Below are positions 6,476 to 14,754 of a stretch of DNA of 29,184 bases, piece after piece; position 1 is the first letter of the stretch, and each line of letters begins with the position of its first letter. The DNA is from a virus. The stretch is taken from the IMG/VR virus record IMGVR_UViG_3300022187_000158, positions 1-29,184 of that record; one strand, 5' to 3'. Position numbers and translations under genes: made by a program. Below the pieces are notes generated by a model. It was not told the origin of the DNA and searched no databases. It was given only the letters and a program-made list of their open reading frames with translations.

Positions 6476-7929
6476 TGTTACTGGCTGAGGCAGCAAACAT
6501 TTCTGAGAGTCTCAGGAAACTGTATAGGAACTACATGACTGATGCAGAGAATCGGTCTACCCACTTCCGCCACTCGATAGACATTATCAGAGAAGCGGTT
6601 AACAATGCGCTGGATGACTTGGGTGAGTTGATTGAGATATTCTATCCTAAGTATTCACGCTACCCTAGACAGTTCATTTCCTTTAGAGAGTTGAGAGATG
6701 ATGTCTGTAAGAAGTTATCAATCTCTCCCCTAGTATGGGATGAGTCCTTTGCAGGTAAACCAATGGTGCCCCTGCTATCGCTGGAGTCACCCGAATACGG
6801 AGGGGAAGGGATGACAGTCAAGCAGGCACTCAACCTCATGGCTCGTGTAAGAGATGTAGGCTTTCTCGAAATTGCCAGCAAAATGCATGAGAAAGAAGCC
6901 CTACTCTTTTGGTCAAGGGCGACTGGTGAAAGACCCATGATGCCTATCGCTAGGTTCTTGCAGATGGTTACTTACCTTACAGATGGTCATGCTCAGAGCC
7001 TACAGTCAATCAGACAAATGATGGAAACCATGCAGCCCGCTGAGATTATTCAGAAGTTGTTTGGTGACGGTATGACTGACATGGAGATAAGAACCATGCA
7101 GCCCGGACAGGCTTTCAGTGGTCCTATCTATCGAGCATGGGACAAACTAATAGCGCCCAGCAATGTATATGCTGAGGTCATCAGCCACCCTCGCAGGTAT
7201 CTACACATCACTGAGTTCCCCAAGGGGCAGTTCAAGGGAGTCCTCTACAACAGAGACAGGCAGGTCATCGGTAAGACTGGTAACCTACCCCTTGAGCAAG
7301 AAGGTATCTTTGAGGTAGAGGCCGAAGGTGTGGAGATAAAGTCAGTCAATGACATCATGGCATTGGGTAATGACTGGGACATCTACAAGTTAGATTACAT
7401 AGACAGGGTATCTTTCCTTGAAAGACTCAGTCTGTCAGTACCAGTCAAGACAGGTAAAGTCGTCGAGCCTTCTTCGGATATCAGCCAAATGCTTGAGATT
7501 CTGGAGGACAATGAAAGACTGAGACTGGTTTCTACTGGAGCCTTCTCCATCGGAGGAGACGGAGGCTGGTTAGTTCTCAAGGATGCTTTCCATGTTCACT
7601 TGCTAGTGAACGCTATCATGAGAGACGAAGAGTACAATGTTCACATTCGAGTATCATCCCTAGATGGATACGAAATATATGAGGTAGGACAGATGAAACT
7701 AAAGACCAATGTGGCTCAGCATGTAAGGCAGCGCTTAGCCCAACAGGGAGTTCTTGTCGGAATGAACTGGCTACCTGTAGATGAATACGCAATCGTGGTT
7801 ACCATGGAAATAAATGAGTTTGATTTGAACACCTTGTCAATTAAGAATTGTAAGGTCGAATATGTTGATGACAATCTTGGCTATAGTGATGTCTCACAAC
7901 TGACAGATTTGATAGAAATGGGGGCATAA
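6475..7929 (+). CDS. Diverged, probably inactive ATP-dependent DNA ligase-like protein
   Basis: Length (484 aa) and order of elements fit an archaeal/eukaryotic ATP-dependent DNA ligase. There is a helical N-terminal region with 'MTVKQALNLMARVRDVG' and 'EKEALLFWSRATGERP', like the ligase DNA-binding domain. It is followed by a nucleotidyltransferase-like region and a C-terminal OB-like region. Where motif I (ExKxDGxR) is expected, about residue 235, the sequence reads EVISHPRR, so the lysine that would carry AMP is absent. Motif III-like EGIFEVEAEG (about 277), motif IIIa-like WDIYKLDYIDRVSFLERL (about 302) and motif IV-like GGWLVLKD (about 364, Glu replaced) are recognisable. The family call rests on pattern only. 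An alternative is an unrelated structural scaffold. Start follows AAGGGG; the frame also allows TTG 3 bases earlier. Confidence 0.45.
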   Translation: MLLAEAANISESLRKLYRNYMTDAENRSTHFRHSIDIIREAVNNALDDLGELIEIFYPKYSRYPRQFISFRELRDDVCKKLSISPLVWDESFAGKPMVPLLSLESPEYGGEGMTVKQALNLMARVRDVGFLEIASKMHEKEALLFWSRATGERPMMPIARFLQMVTYLTDGHAQSLQSIRQMMETMQPAEIIQKLFGDGMTDMEIRTMQPGQAFSGPIYRAWDKLIAPSNVYAEVISHPRRYLHITEFPKGQFKGVLYNRDRQVIGKTGNLPLEQEGIFEVEAEGVEIKSVNDIMALGNDWDIYKLDYIDRVSFLERLSLSVPVKTGKVVEPSSDISQMLEILEDNERLRLVSTGAFSIGGDGGWLVLKDAFHVHLLVNAIMRDEEYNVHIRVSSLDGYEIYEVGQMKLKTNVAQHVRQRLAQQGVLVGMNWLPVDEYAIVVTMEINEFDLNTLSIKNCKVEYVDDNLGYSDVSQLTDLIEMGA

Positions 7930-7933
7930 TTTG

Positions 7934-7956
7934 ACTTCTTTTATAAAGGTCCTAAG
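7934..7956 (+). promoter_or_regulatory. Archaeal TATA promoter, copy 2, for the clamp-loader operon
   Basis: The same 23 bases occur at 1265-1287. The TATA box TTTATAAA lies at about 7940-7947. Counting about 25 bases downstream puts the transcription start at roughly 7968-7972, only a few bases before the ATG at 7975. There is no Shine-Dalgarno sequence at the right distance. The clamp-loader mRNA is therefore probably leaderless or nearly so. The position between two plus-strand genes makes it the likely start of a second early operon. Confidence 0.65.
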
Positions 7957-7974
7957 TAGGTATGGTGTGATTCT

Positions 7975-8901
7975 ATGACTTTGAGGGAGAAATATAGACC
8001 GTCTACAGTGACAGACTTGGTTGGATGTAAAGAATTTACTGAGCCAGCCCAGACTTGGACACTTGAGACTTGCCCACCAAACCTGCTATTTGCCGGACCC
8101 CCCGGTGTAGGTAAGACTAGTGCTGCCTACGCTTTAGCAAAGGATTTGCTGGGTGAGTATTTCGACCCGATGAATTTCATCGTAACCAATGCAAGTGATG
8201 ACAGAGGGATAGACTACATCCGGTCCCTCAAGATGATGAGCAAGCAGAAGGGAATTGGTGTAAGTCGTAGAATCATCTTTCTCGACGAGGCTGACAACTT
8301 TACAGCCCCTGCCCAAAAAGCACTCAGACAGATTATGGAAGAGAGTTACAAGACTACCATATTCATACTGACCGCTAATGACACATCGGCTATACATTCA
8401 GCCATCCTTGATAGATGTGTCAAGTATTCATTCAAGGGCATAGACCCAGAGGACAATGAGCGTCTCGCAATGATAATTGAACAGGAAGGAATGCCACAAG
8501 AATGGATGGCAAACCTTCCTCACCTAATCAAATTCACAGGCGGAAGCCTAAGACAGGCTATCGACATACTAGATAGTCTTCCAAGAGAGTCGGATGCACT
8601 CATCAAAAGCATCAAACGAGATACACAGTATCTCAACAAAGCGGCTGTGCATCTTCTAGGAGAAGACTTCTCGAAGGTCACCGCTTATCTGGCACAGGCT
8701 CTTGAGTCTGGTCAGTCAAGACTGGGACTACTCAAGGGTCTCAGATATCGTGCCAAGCCACTCATGGGGAGTGACGAAGAGTGGCACAATTTCATGCTCA
8801 CATATGGCGAGTTCGTCATACTGGCTACGCAGTGGCCCGATGATGACTTGGCATTTGTCGAGTACTTTATAGCAAAACTGAAAAATAATATGGAGAAATA
8901 A
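7975..8901 (+). CDS. rfcS: Clamp loader, RFC small-subunit-like ATPase
   Basis: The protein (308 aa) loads the sliding clamp onto primed DNA using ATP. It carries the full AAA+ set. The N-terminus LREKYRPSTVTDLVG is the RFC signature. Walker A is GPPGVGKT (41-48), Walker B is IFLDEAD (101-107), sensor 1 is TAND (133-136), and LDRC (145-148) replaces the usual SRC motif with its arginine finger kept. GGSLRQAIDILDS matches sensor 2. The length fits archaeal RFC small subunits. No large subunit is present in the window, so it may act as a homo-oligomer or with a host subunit. Expression from the promoter at 7934 should be nearly leaderless. The next gene follows with the usual coupled start. Confidence 0.93.
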   Translation: MTLREKYRPSTVTDLVGCKEFTEPAQTWTLETCPPNLLFAGPPGVGKTSAAYALAKDLLGEYFDPMNFIVTNASDDRGIDYIRSLKMMSKQKGIGVSRRIIFLDEADNFTAPAQKALRQIMEESYKTTIFILTANDTSAIHSAILDRCVKYSFKGIDPEDNERLAMIIEQEGMPQEWMANLPHLIKFTGGSLRQAIDILDSLPRESDALIKSIKRDTQYLNKAAVHLLGEDFSKVTAYLAQALESGQSRLGLLKGLRYRAKPLMGSDEEWHNFMLTYGEFVILATQWPDDDLAFVEYFIAKLKNNMEK

Positions 8902-8903
8902 AT

Positions 8904-10193
8904 ATGAGTGAAAGCAATGAAACACAATGGCCAGCAGATGTACTAGAGCGACTGAGTGGTTACGGAGAAAGAGTAGGAAAGAAAGTAGGCGAAGCAGTGA
9001 ATGAATTTAGTGCTTGGCTAAAGGTTGAATACAGTGTAGACAACCCGCTATCTGAGGACCCCTTCTACCTAACCCAATGGAGTGAACAGTTCGTAATCGA
9101 AACCAGAAACTTGGGTGGCTCAAGCGGCGGTGGCCGTGAGACCGTTACCTTCGTTGGTATGTTTATTGGTGCAGAGAATGAGAACAGAGACCAAAGAGCG
9201 AATGTCATGGAAAGGGCTATGAGTGTATTCAAGTCCAACCGTAGCAGAGCAGTTGATGAAGGGCACATTGGTATAGTCACCGCCAAGGGTGGCGAATGGC
9301 ATGTCAATGGACAACCTAGTGGTGAGAGGCTACAGGGTAGCGACCTACCTTGGTTCGCCTTTGAGCATAACGATGAGATACTTTGTCTACTGAACAAGCA
9401 GAATGACAGCCCTAAGCCTATTGCACCTACTAGTGTCAGCAGGACAATCTACTTCTTAGGCTCCGCTGAGGACAGCAACGAGATTAAGAAGTGGCGTGTT
9501 AATGTACAAGGTAACAACATGGATGCTCCTTACAAGCGATGGACTGCCTGTAAGATTCAAGTGGTTGAGCCTAAAGCAGATAGAGATACGCTTTACACCA
9601 ACAGAGACTTTGCTGAGAAAGTAGAGTACACAGACAAGTGGCTACCAGAGACACTACGCAGAGCATTCTCAGCAGAACGCCTGCTAACAGATGACAACAT
9701 GCATAATGAGTATGTTGACTTGGCTGACTTGCTTGAGGCTCACGGTGAAAGAAAAGTCATCGGAGCAAACGGTACTACATACAACCCAGTGGTCATCACC
9801 AAGGGTTACATCAGTCTACTCAACAAAGAACCTTCCGAGAGCACAGTTGACCCTACTGGTAGAAGTTACAGACTCAACATCACTAACCTAGGACTACAGT
9901 CAAGATACGGTAGAGACAGTTTCGCCTCTAGCGTAACTGTATGGATACCCGGTAGAATGAACGACGAAGACCATCCGTTTGAATATGAGTTGGATGGTAT
10001 CGAGGGCAACTGGACTCCTTACGCAGAGAAGACACAGGTAATCATCGTCGGTAGATTGAGAATCCGACCTTACAAAGACGAGATGCTACCAAGCATTGGT
10101 GCTCTAGGTATCTATGTCCCGCACAAGACAGCAAGACCGTCTGGTGGCACAGGTAGCACAAATCTAAATCAATTCGGAGGTGACCAGCAGTGA
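8904..10193 (+). CDS. RPA-like single-stranded DNA-binding protein
   Basis: This acidic 429-residue protein is probably the viral single-strand binding protein. Several beta-rich blocks look like OB folds. One runs about 185-215 (SRTIYFLGSAEDSNEIKKWR). Another is about 290-400, with NPVVITKGYISLL, SVTVWIPGRM and TQVIIVGRLRIRPY. The C-terminus is a flexible Gly/Ser tail ending in acidic DQQ, as in many ssDNA-binding proteins. Position also supports the role: it sits between the clamp loader and a RecA/Sak4-like ATPase. No single diagnostic motif is present, so the call depends on fold impression and context. Start: GGAGA, 7 bases, ATG, with the clamp-loader stop in the spacer. Confidence 0.6.
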   Translation: MSESNETQWPADVLERLSGYGERVGKKVGEAVNEFSAWLKVEYSVDNPLSEDPFYLTQWSEQFVIETRNLGGSSGGGRETVTFVGMFIGAENENRDQRANVMERAMSVFKSNRSRAVDEGHIGIVTAKGGEWHVNGQPSGERLQGSDLPWFAFEHNDEILCLLNKQNDSPKPIAPTSVSRTIYFLGSAEDSNEIKKWRVNVQGNNMDAPYKRWTACKIQVVEPKADRDTLYTNRDFAEKVEYTDKWLPETLRRAFSAERLLTDDNMHNEYVDLADLLEAHGERKVIGANGTTYNPVVITKGYISLLNKEPSESTVDPTGRSYRLNITNLGLQSRYGRDSFASSVTVWIPGRMNDEDHPFEYELDGIEGNWTPYAEKTQVIIVGRLRIRPYKDEMLPSIGALGIYVPHKTARPSGGTGSTNLNQFGGDQQ

Positions 10194-11239
10194 GTGGTTG
10201 GGGAGCGTTAGCAGAAGGAAATAATCAGACAAGTTTGTCTGAGATTGAACAAGTTGTTGAGGAAGTGATGGAAGAGCCAGTACAGGTACCTAGTCCTGTA
10301 CAAGAGGCTCCTACTCAACAGCCGGTCACCTCCACCCAATTCGTCAGTAACTTTCCTGACATAGAAGCAGAGATGAAGGCTCAATCCAGCAACCCTGTCA
10401 TATCCCCTAGCAGCATCTTCTGTGGTGTCGTAGGGCATGAAGGTACAGGTAAGAGTGGTGTTGTGTTTGATGCTCACTTTAATCGTTACCCGGATGGTTT
10501 GATGATGGCCATAGACTTCGACAACGGGGCACTATCATGCAAGCAGGCTCACTACAGAGACAGTAACAATGTCAGAGTATTCAGTCCTTGGGTAATGCAG
10601 ATGGAAGACAGAACCGCTTACAACTATCTACTCACTTTTCAAAGAGTGATGGACATCGGTAGATATGCAATCGAGTATGCAGAGCGACAGCAAAAAGCAG
10701 ACTTCGATGAGCCTCTTTTGAGGACATTCTTTGTTACTGGTGTAGACCAGTTCGATGCCATGTGTATCGATTGTATGAAGATTTACGACCTAGACATGGA
10801 TGCAAAGGATGCTATCGAGGCAAGTCACTCTAAGTTGAACCAAGAGGTTGGTTGGAACTGGAACATTCGTGCTACACGATTCAAGCAACTCACAGGTATC
10901 TGTAGGAAACTGAACGCTTTGGGTGTAGATGTTTACTGGGAAAGTCATTTGAAAGAAGACAAGGATAGTCAACCAGAGTTTGAAGGTTGGAAGTTTGCTT
11001 GGCACTCTAGTGCTAACAAAGACCTATGGCAGATTGTCTGGTGTAAGGCTAAGAAAGTTAGAAACAACGACGGTTCTACTACAGGAGAAACACAACACAC
11101 TGCTACCTTCTTCAAGTCTAAGTTGAATCCTAATTTGCACAATCAAGAAAGAGTTTACTTCGTCACCAACAAGGGAGAAGATGCCAAGTGGTATGGACTT
11201 CCCGAACTACGAGACGGAGCAATTGGAGGAGTACAGTAA
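10190..11239 (+). CDS. Sak4/RecA-like P-loop ATPase
   Basis: The 349-residue protein has an N-terminal acidic, Pro/Gln-rich linker (1-60) that looks disordered, then a RecA-like ATPase. Walker A is GHEGTGKS (82-89). FVTGVDQFD (181-189) is in the place of Walker B, and YWESHLKED is likely the next core strand. Phage proteins of the AAA_24/Sak4 group have this layout and promote single-strand annealing; they often sit next to the ssDNA-binding protein, as here. RadA is less likely because the helix-hairpin-helix domain and polymerisation motif are missing. Start is GTG at 10190, overlapping the upstream TGA (GTGA), with GGAGG 9 bases before it. Confidence 0.7.
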   Translation: MSGWGALAEGNNQTSLSEIEQVVEEVMEEPVQVPSPVQEAPTQQPVTSTQFVSNFPDIEAEMKAQSSNPVISPSSIFCGVVGHEGTGKSGVVFDAHFNRYPDGLMMAIDFDNGALSCKQAHYRDSNNVRVFSPWVMQMEDRTAYNYLLTFQRVMDIGRYAIEYAERQQKADFDEPLLRTFFVTGVDQFDAMCIDCMKIYDLDMDAKDAIEASHSKLNQEVGWNWNIRATRFKQLTGICRKLNALGVDVYWESHLKEDKDSQPEFEGWKFAWHSSANKDLWQIVWCKAKKVRNNDGSTTGETQHTATFFKSKLNPNLHNQERVYFVTNKGEDAKWYGLPELRDGAIGGVQ

Positions 11240-11382
11240 GACAGACTCATGGGGGTTTATCAGATAATAACGGGGAAATTTTCCGACTCACTGAGATAGT
11301 GGCATAGGTTTTCTTTGGCATTTGCGTGTTATTTTCCTCTTCTCCATGAACCCGTTTCCCCCGCCTCTTGTAGGTGATAATT
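11240..11382 (+). promoter_or_regulatory. Non-coding gap with palindromes, before the clamp gene
   Basis: This is the only clear gap inside the replication operon. It contains GGAAA-T-TTTCC (11274-11284), a CACT/AGTG hairpin (11289-11301), and GGGGAAA (11272-11278), which is complementary to TTTCCCC (11355-11361). T-rich tracts at about 11309-11343 could end the upstream transcript. TTTAT at 11256-11260 is a weak TATA candidate. It may combine a terminator, an operator, and the promoter for the clamp gene. A replication origin is also possible. No tRNA-like structure was seen. Confidence 0.45.
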
Positions 11383-12144
11383 ATGGTAGATTTTACAGTA
11401 AGTAGAGAGACATTCAACAACTTCTTAGGGAGTTTTGGTAAAGACCTAGGTGACTTGGTTATCAAGGTCACTGCTCAAGGTATAGTAGCGTCAGTGGGTC
11501 AACAGACTCACTACATTCGTAGGAAGATTGACTGCGGTACAGGGCAGACTGGTAATATATACATCAGTGATATACCTAAACTCAAGTCATTCATCACTAC
11601 AGCAAAGAGCGCTGACCTAAATGTCAGCCAAAGCGCTAAGACTGGTACCTTGCACATTCAATGCGACAAGGCTAGTCTACAACTCCCTACATCTTCTTAC
11701 ATCAAGTCTCAAGAAATGGTTGGCCTGATGGAAAGACTGATTCGTCAATCAGAAGAAGGTATGTGGCAAAAGTGGGCGAACCTCTCTTTGAACTACCACG
11801 CCAGAGTTACATCCGAATCGCTGAAACCAGCAACGGGCTTCAAGAAAGTCTTGGGTGACAAGTACTCTTGTAAGACTGAGTTCGACCCTCAAGGTCAGGA
11901 GTTAGTCATACGAGGGGGCAAGTCGGCAACTGGTAAGATGTTCGTACGGGCTCCTCTGAGTGACATCGCTTCGCCTGAGATTCCAGCAAGGTCGGCATTT
12001 GACAAGTGGCTACCAGAGTTATTATCCAATCTACCTAATGGTGAGTTGAACCTGTACACAGGTGATGAGACAGTGCTTGTATTAGAGCAACCGTCTACTA
12101 ACTTCCTAATGGTGATAATGGACCAAGAATACGAGGAGGACTGA
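11383..12144 (+). CDS. Probable sliding clamp (PCNA-like)
   Basis: The protein has 253 residues, the usual PCNA size. Features consistent with a clamp are the N-terminal helix and strands (VSRETFNNFLGSFGKDLGDL, then VIKVTAQGIVASV), two similar halves with predicted alternating strands, and a C-terminal strand pair (GELNLYTGDETVLVLEQPST then FLMVIMDQ). Identity with cellular PCNA is low, and the interdomain loop was not identified securely. The presence of an RFC clamp loader and PolB next door makes a clamp expected. It would encircle DNA and hold the polymerase. AGGTGAT precedes the ATG at 11383; a GTG at 11374 is less likely. The acidic tail ends just before the next coupled start. Confidence 0.6.
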   Translation: MVDFTVSRETFNNFLGSFGKDLGDLVIKVTAQGIVASVGQQTHYIRRKIDCGTGQTGNIYISDIPKLKSFITTAKSADLNVSQSAKTGTLHIQCDKASLQLPTSSYIKSQEMVGLMERLIRQSEEGMWQKWANLSLNYHARVTSESLKPATGFKKVLGDKYSCKTEFDPQGQELVIRGGKSATGKMFVRAPLSDIASPEIPARSAFDKWLPELLSNLPNGELNLYTGDETVLVLEQPSTNFLMVIMDQEYEED

Positions 12145-12146
12145 TT

Positions 12147-12335
12147 ATGACTAACTACATACATGTGAACCATCAAAGAAGAGATGTCTGTTGGCTATGC
12201 GGCGGTAGACTCATTTGGGGCGCAGACTTTGACCCAGATGATTACGGCTATGAAGGAGAGGGTATAGTGGCAACACTACACTGCTCATCGTGCGGTGCTG
12301 ATGTGACTTATGTACAGATACACGAAGAGGAATAG
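12147..12335 (+). CDS. Small zinc-ribbon protein, 62 aa
   Basis: Two cysteine pairs, CWLCGG (15-18) and CSSCGA, form a clear zinc ribbon around an acidic loop (DFDPDDYGYEGEG). The pattern 'CWxCGGxLIWGxD ... CSSCGA' is common among small phage proteins of unknown function. GGAGG (12135-12139), a 7-base spacer and ATG define the start. Its stop is in the spacer of the next small frame. Being placed between the clamp and polymerase genes, it may be a replication accessory protein, but this is only a guess from position. Confidence 0.75.
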   Translation: MTNYIHVNHQRRDVCWLCGGRLIWGADFDPDDYGYEGEGIVATLHCSSCGADVTYVQIHEEE

Positions 12336-12337
12336 AT

Positions 12338-12397
12338 ATGATTCGTGAATGGTTAGATTTGTTGTTTAGACTAATTACTTTTGATTGGTGGGATTGA
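12338..12397 (+). CDS. Possible 19-residue amphipathic peptide
   Basis: A tiny frame encodes MIREWLDLLFRLITFDWWD. It has GAGG (12327-12330), exactly 7 bases, then ATG, the same arrangement used by certain genes in this window. Its stop lies 1 base before the polymerase ATG. The peptide is hydrophobic with regularly spaced charges and four large aromatics, suggesting a membrane-active or protein-docking helix. It may instead serve only to couple translation into the polymerase gene. Composition alone cannot decide whether it is a real product. Confidence 0.35.
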   Translation: MIREWLDLLFRLITFDWWD

Positions 12398-12398
12398 T

Positions 12399-14750
12399 AT
12401 GATAATTGATACCTTTCGACCAGACCCCACAGGTCCTGACCACATCTACAAGAGGTGGCGTGATGCTGAGGGTAATCTGATTGAAGAAACTGTTACGGAC
12501 TTTGAACCGTATTTCTGGATTAAGGCCTCTACTCCTAAGCGAGTAGTTGAGAGAGTCTTGAACAGATATCCCGGTTCCTATGTAGACGAGACAGACACAG
12601 CAGAAGCGCTGAGAACTGGCGACTCACTAATCAAAGTCTACGCATATCGTAACAGTGACATCAGAGACATGGCGAGAGAGTTCGGCTTCACATGGGAGGC
12701 TGACCTCAGTCTGGTCGATAGGTATCTCATTGACAACATATCAGAAATGCCCGAATGGAAACCGAGAGTGTGGCACTTTGACCTTGAGTGGGACCCGAAG
12801 ACAGATGAGACAACTGTAATGGCTGTCGTCGACTCTTACAACAATAGGAAGGTAGCCTTCTGTTGGATGAAGGATAATCCTACGGGCCTTTATGAGATGG
12901 ACAACTACATCGAAGAAAAAGAGGTAGAGTACACTGTCAACGGAGTACCTGTTTCATTTACTTATGAGAGGCATCTATATGGCTCAGAAGAAGATATGCA
13001 CATAGCATTCATGAATTACATGGATGAGTGCAATCCAGATGTATTCGTAGCACACGCAATCATGTGGGCTGACCTTCCTCACTTGGTGAGAAGGCTACCT
13101 GACCATAGGAAACTCAGTCCTCTTGGTAGAGTCATTAGACCAAGACAAGACGGCTCGTACGACTATGTAGCGCAACCTATTGTCGGTAGGCTATGCTTCG
13201 ATACAGCCGCCCCGCTGAGAAGTGGTAGTGGCTTCGAGAGAGTATGGAAAGACAGCGGTAAGCCTCAGTTGAAGAATCTGAAACTAGACACTATTGCTAG
13301 TACACTAGGCTATGGTGGTAAGTTCGACATGGATGTATTCACTGGGTGGACTGAAAGGTTCGATGATTATGTTGACTACTGTATGCAAGATACTATCCTT
13401 CTCAAGAAAATAGATGAGGAAAACCATGTCCTCAACTTCTTTATGTCTCTACAGAGAATCTGTGGAGTATCATTCTCATCGTGTCACAATGTGACAAGAT
13501 TCGCTAGAGGGCTTCTCAGTAGAAGAACTCATTGGAAAGCACCTTCTCGCTCTCGACAAGAGAAGCAAGATTATGAGGGCGCTTTCATTCCACCTCCCAA
13601 GCCCGGTAGATACGAGGGTGTGGCTTGTGTAGATTACAAGGGTCTGTACCCAAGTATCATACTGAGCCATAATCTATCTTGGGAGACCCAAGTTCCAAAC
13701 CATCGTAAGAACGAGGCTAATGTCAGAGAATTGCCTGACGGTACATGTTGGATTCAGGGCACAGACGCACTGCTCCCTAAGATTGTCAATGAGATGTTTA
13801 ACCTTCGTGATATGTACAAACAGAAGATGCGGGATGCTTCTTCTGAAAATGAGAGAAACGGATGGAATACATTACAACTTGCAGTAAAGCGTGTAATGGC
13901 TTCCTTCTACGGTATGACCGCCAGTGCTTACTGGGGCTGGTCAGACTTCGACATAGCCAGCGCTATCACAGCCTGTGGTCGAAGAGCAATCAAATTCCTT
14001 ATGGAAGAATCAGAGAATCAAGGTTATAGTTCCCTGTACGGGCACACTGATTCGGCTTTCGTACAAGTACCGTTTGATGAGGCACATGCCCTTGCCAAGC
14101 ATTTGACTGAGACAGTTCAAAGAGAACATGAGTCTAGTCATTTGATTGTAGAGTTCGAGGCTTACATGCCTTATTGGATTGTCGGGGGTAAGAACCTGTA
14201 CTACGGTATCTGTTCTTGGCCACCCGAAGATGAAGGTAAGAAGAAGTCAGCAAGATGGGGTAAAATCAGCACACTAGCGCCTATTTCTAAGAATCTGGAA
14301 AACGATGTACTGACAGCCATCTGTACTGGTGCCAGCGAGGATGAAGTCATTGGTATGATTAGACCTATATCTAAGAGAATCAAAAGAGGAGATGTGGAAT
14401 TGTCAGAAGTAGCAAGCACTACACGATTACAGAAATCACTCAGCGCTTACGCTACGACTACTGGTGGTGCAGTAAAGGGCGCTAGGTACTTTAACGAACA
14501 TCTGGCTACCACTGACAAGTACGGGGAAGGAGACAGCGTAAACTGGGTCTATGTTGTCAAAGCACCCGACCACTTACCACCCACTGATGTGGTAGTGTAT
14601 CAGAAAGAAACAGACCTAGATGGATTCGATTTAGACTATGACAAGATGGTCGATAAATTAGTTAAGCAAAAGATGAAGGGTATCTTTGGCGCTTTGGATT
14701 GGAACTTAGAGTTCGCATCTGGTGCCGCACAACCCAAGAAGTATTGGTGA
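12399..14750 (+). CDS. polB: Family B DNA polymerase
   Basis: The replicative polymerase (783 aa) carries a proofreading domain and a polymerase domain. Exonuclease motifs are FDLEWD (D128, E130), AHAIMWADLPHL (D225) and YCMQD (D331). Polymerase motif A is DYKGLYPSI (D412), motif B is KRVMASFYG (K497), and motif C is YGHTDS (catalytic D551). Two variations stand out: motif B has Ala where Asn is usual, and motif C has His549 where Asp is usual. The second Asp of motif C, the metal ligand, is kept, so activity is expected. There is no intein and no uracil-pocket signature that I can identify. Start ATG at 12399 follows GGTGG by 7 bases. Confidence 0.96.
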   Translation: MIIDTFRPDPTGPDHIYKRWRDAEGNLIEETVTDFEPYFWIKASTPKRVVERVLNRYPGSYVDETDTAEALRTGDSLIKVYAYRNSDIRDMAREFGFTWEADLSLVDRYLIDNISEMPEWKPRVWHFDLEWDPKTDETTVMAVVDSYNNRKVAFCWMKDNPTGLYEMDNYIEEKEVEYTVNGVPVSFTYERHLYGSEEDMHIAFMNYMDECNPDVFVAHAIMWADLPHLVRRLPDHRKLSPLGRVIRPRQDGSYDYVAQPIVGRLCFDTAAPLRSGSGFERVWKDSGKPQLKNLKLDTIASTLGYGGKFDMDVFTGWTERFDDYVDYCMQDTILLKKIDEENHVLNFFMSLQRICGVSFSSCHNVTRFARGLLSRRTHWKAPSRSRQEKQDYEGAFIPPPKPGRYEGVACVDYKGLYPSIILSHNLSWETQVPNHRKNEANVRELPDGTCWIQGTDALLPKIVNEMFNLRDMYKQKMRDASSENERNGWNTLQLAVKRVMASFYGMTASAYWGWSDFDIASAITACGRRAIKFLMEESENQGYSSLYGHTDSAFVQVPFDEAHALAKHLTETVQREHESSHLIVEFEAYMPYWIVGGKNLYYGICSWPPEDEGKKKSARWGKISTLAPISKNLENDVLTAICTGASEDEVIGMIRPISKRIKRGDVELSEVASTTRLQKSLSAYATTTGGAVKGARYFNEHLATTDKYGEGDSVNWVYVVKAPDHLPPTDVVVYQKETDLDGFDLDYDKMVDKLVKQKMKGIFGALDWNLEFASGAAQPKKYW

Positions 14751-14754
14751 TAAA

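Noticed and set aside
7028-7103. Short direct repeat ACCATGCAGCCCG in the ligase-like gene
   Set aside because: Two copies encode similar MQP residues in the helical domain; it is too short to indicate a mobile element.
11240-11382. Possible tRNA or other known RNA in the gap
   Set aside because: No T-arm consensus or cloverleaf could be drawn, and no known RNA family was recognised.
11247-11471. Minus-strand frame across the gap before the clamp gene
   Set aside because: It runs into the antisense of the clamp gene, has no recognisable motif, and its start lies inside that gene.
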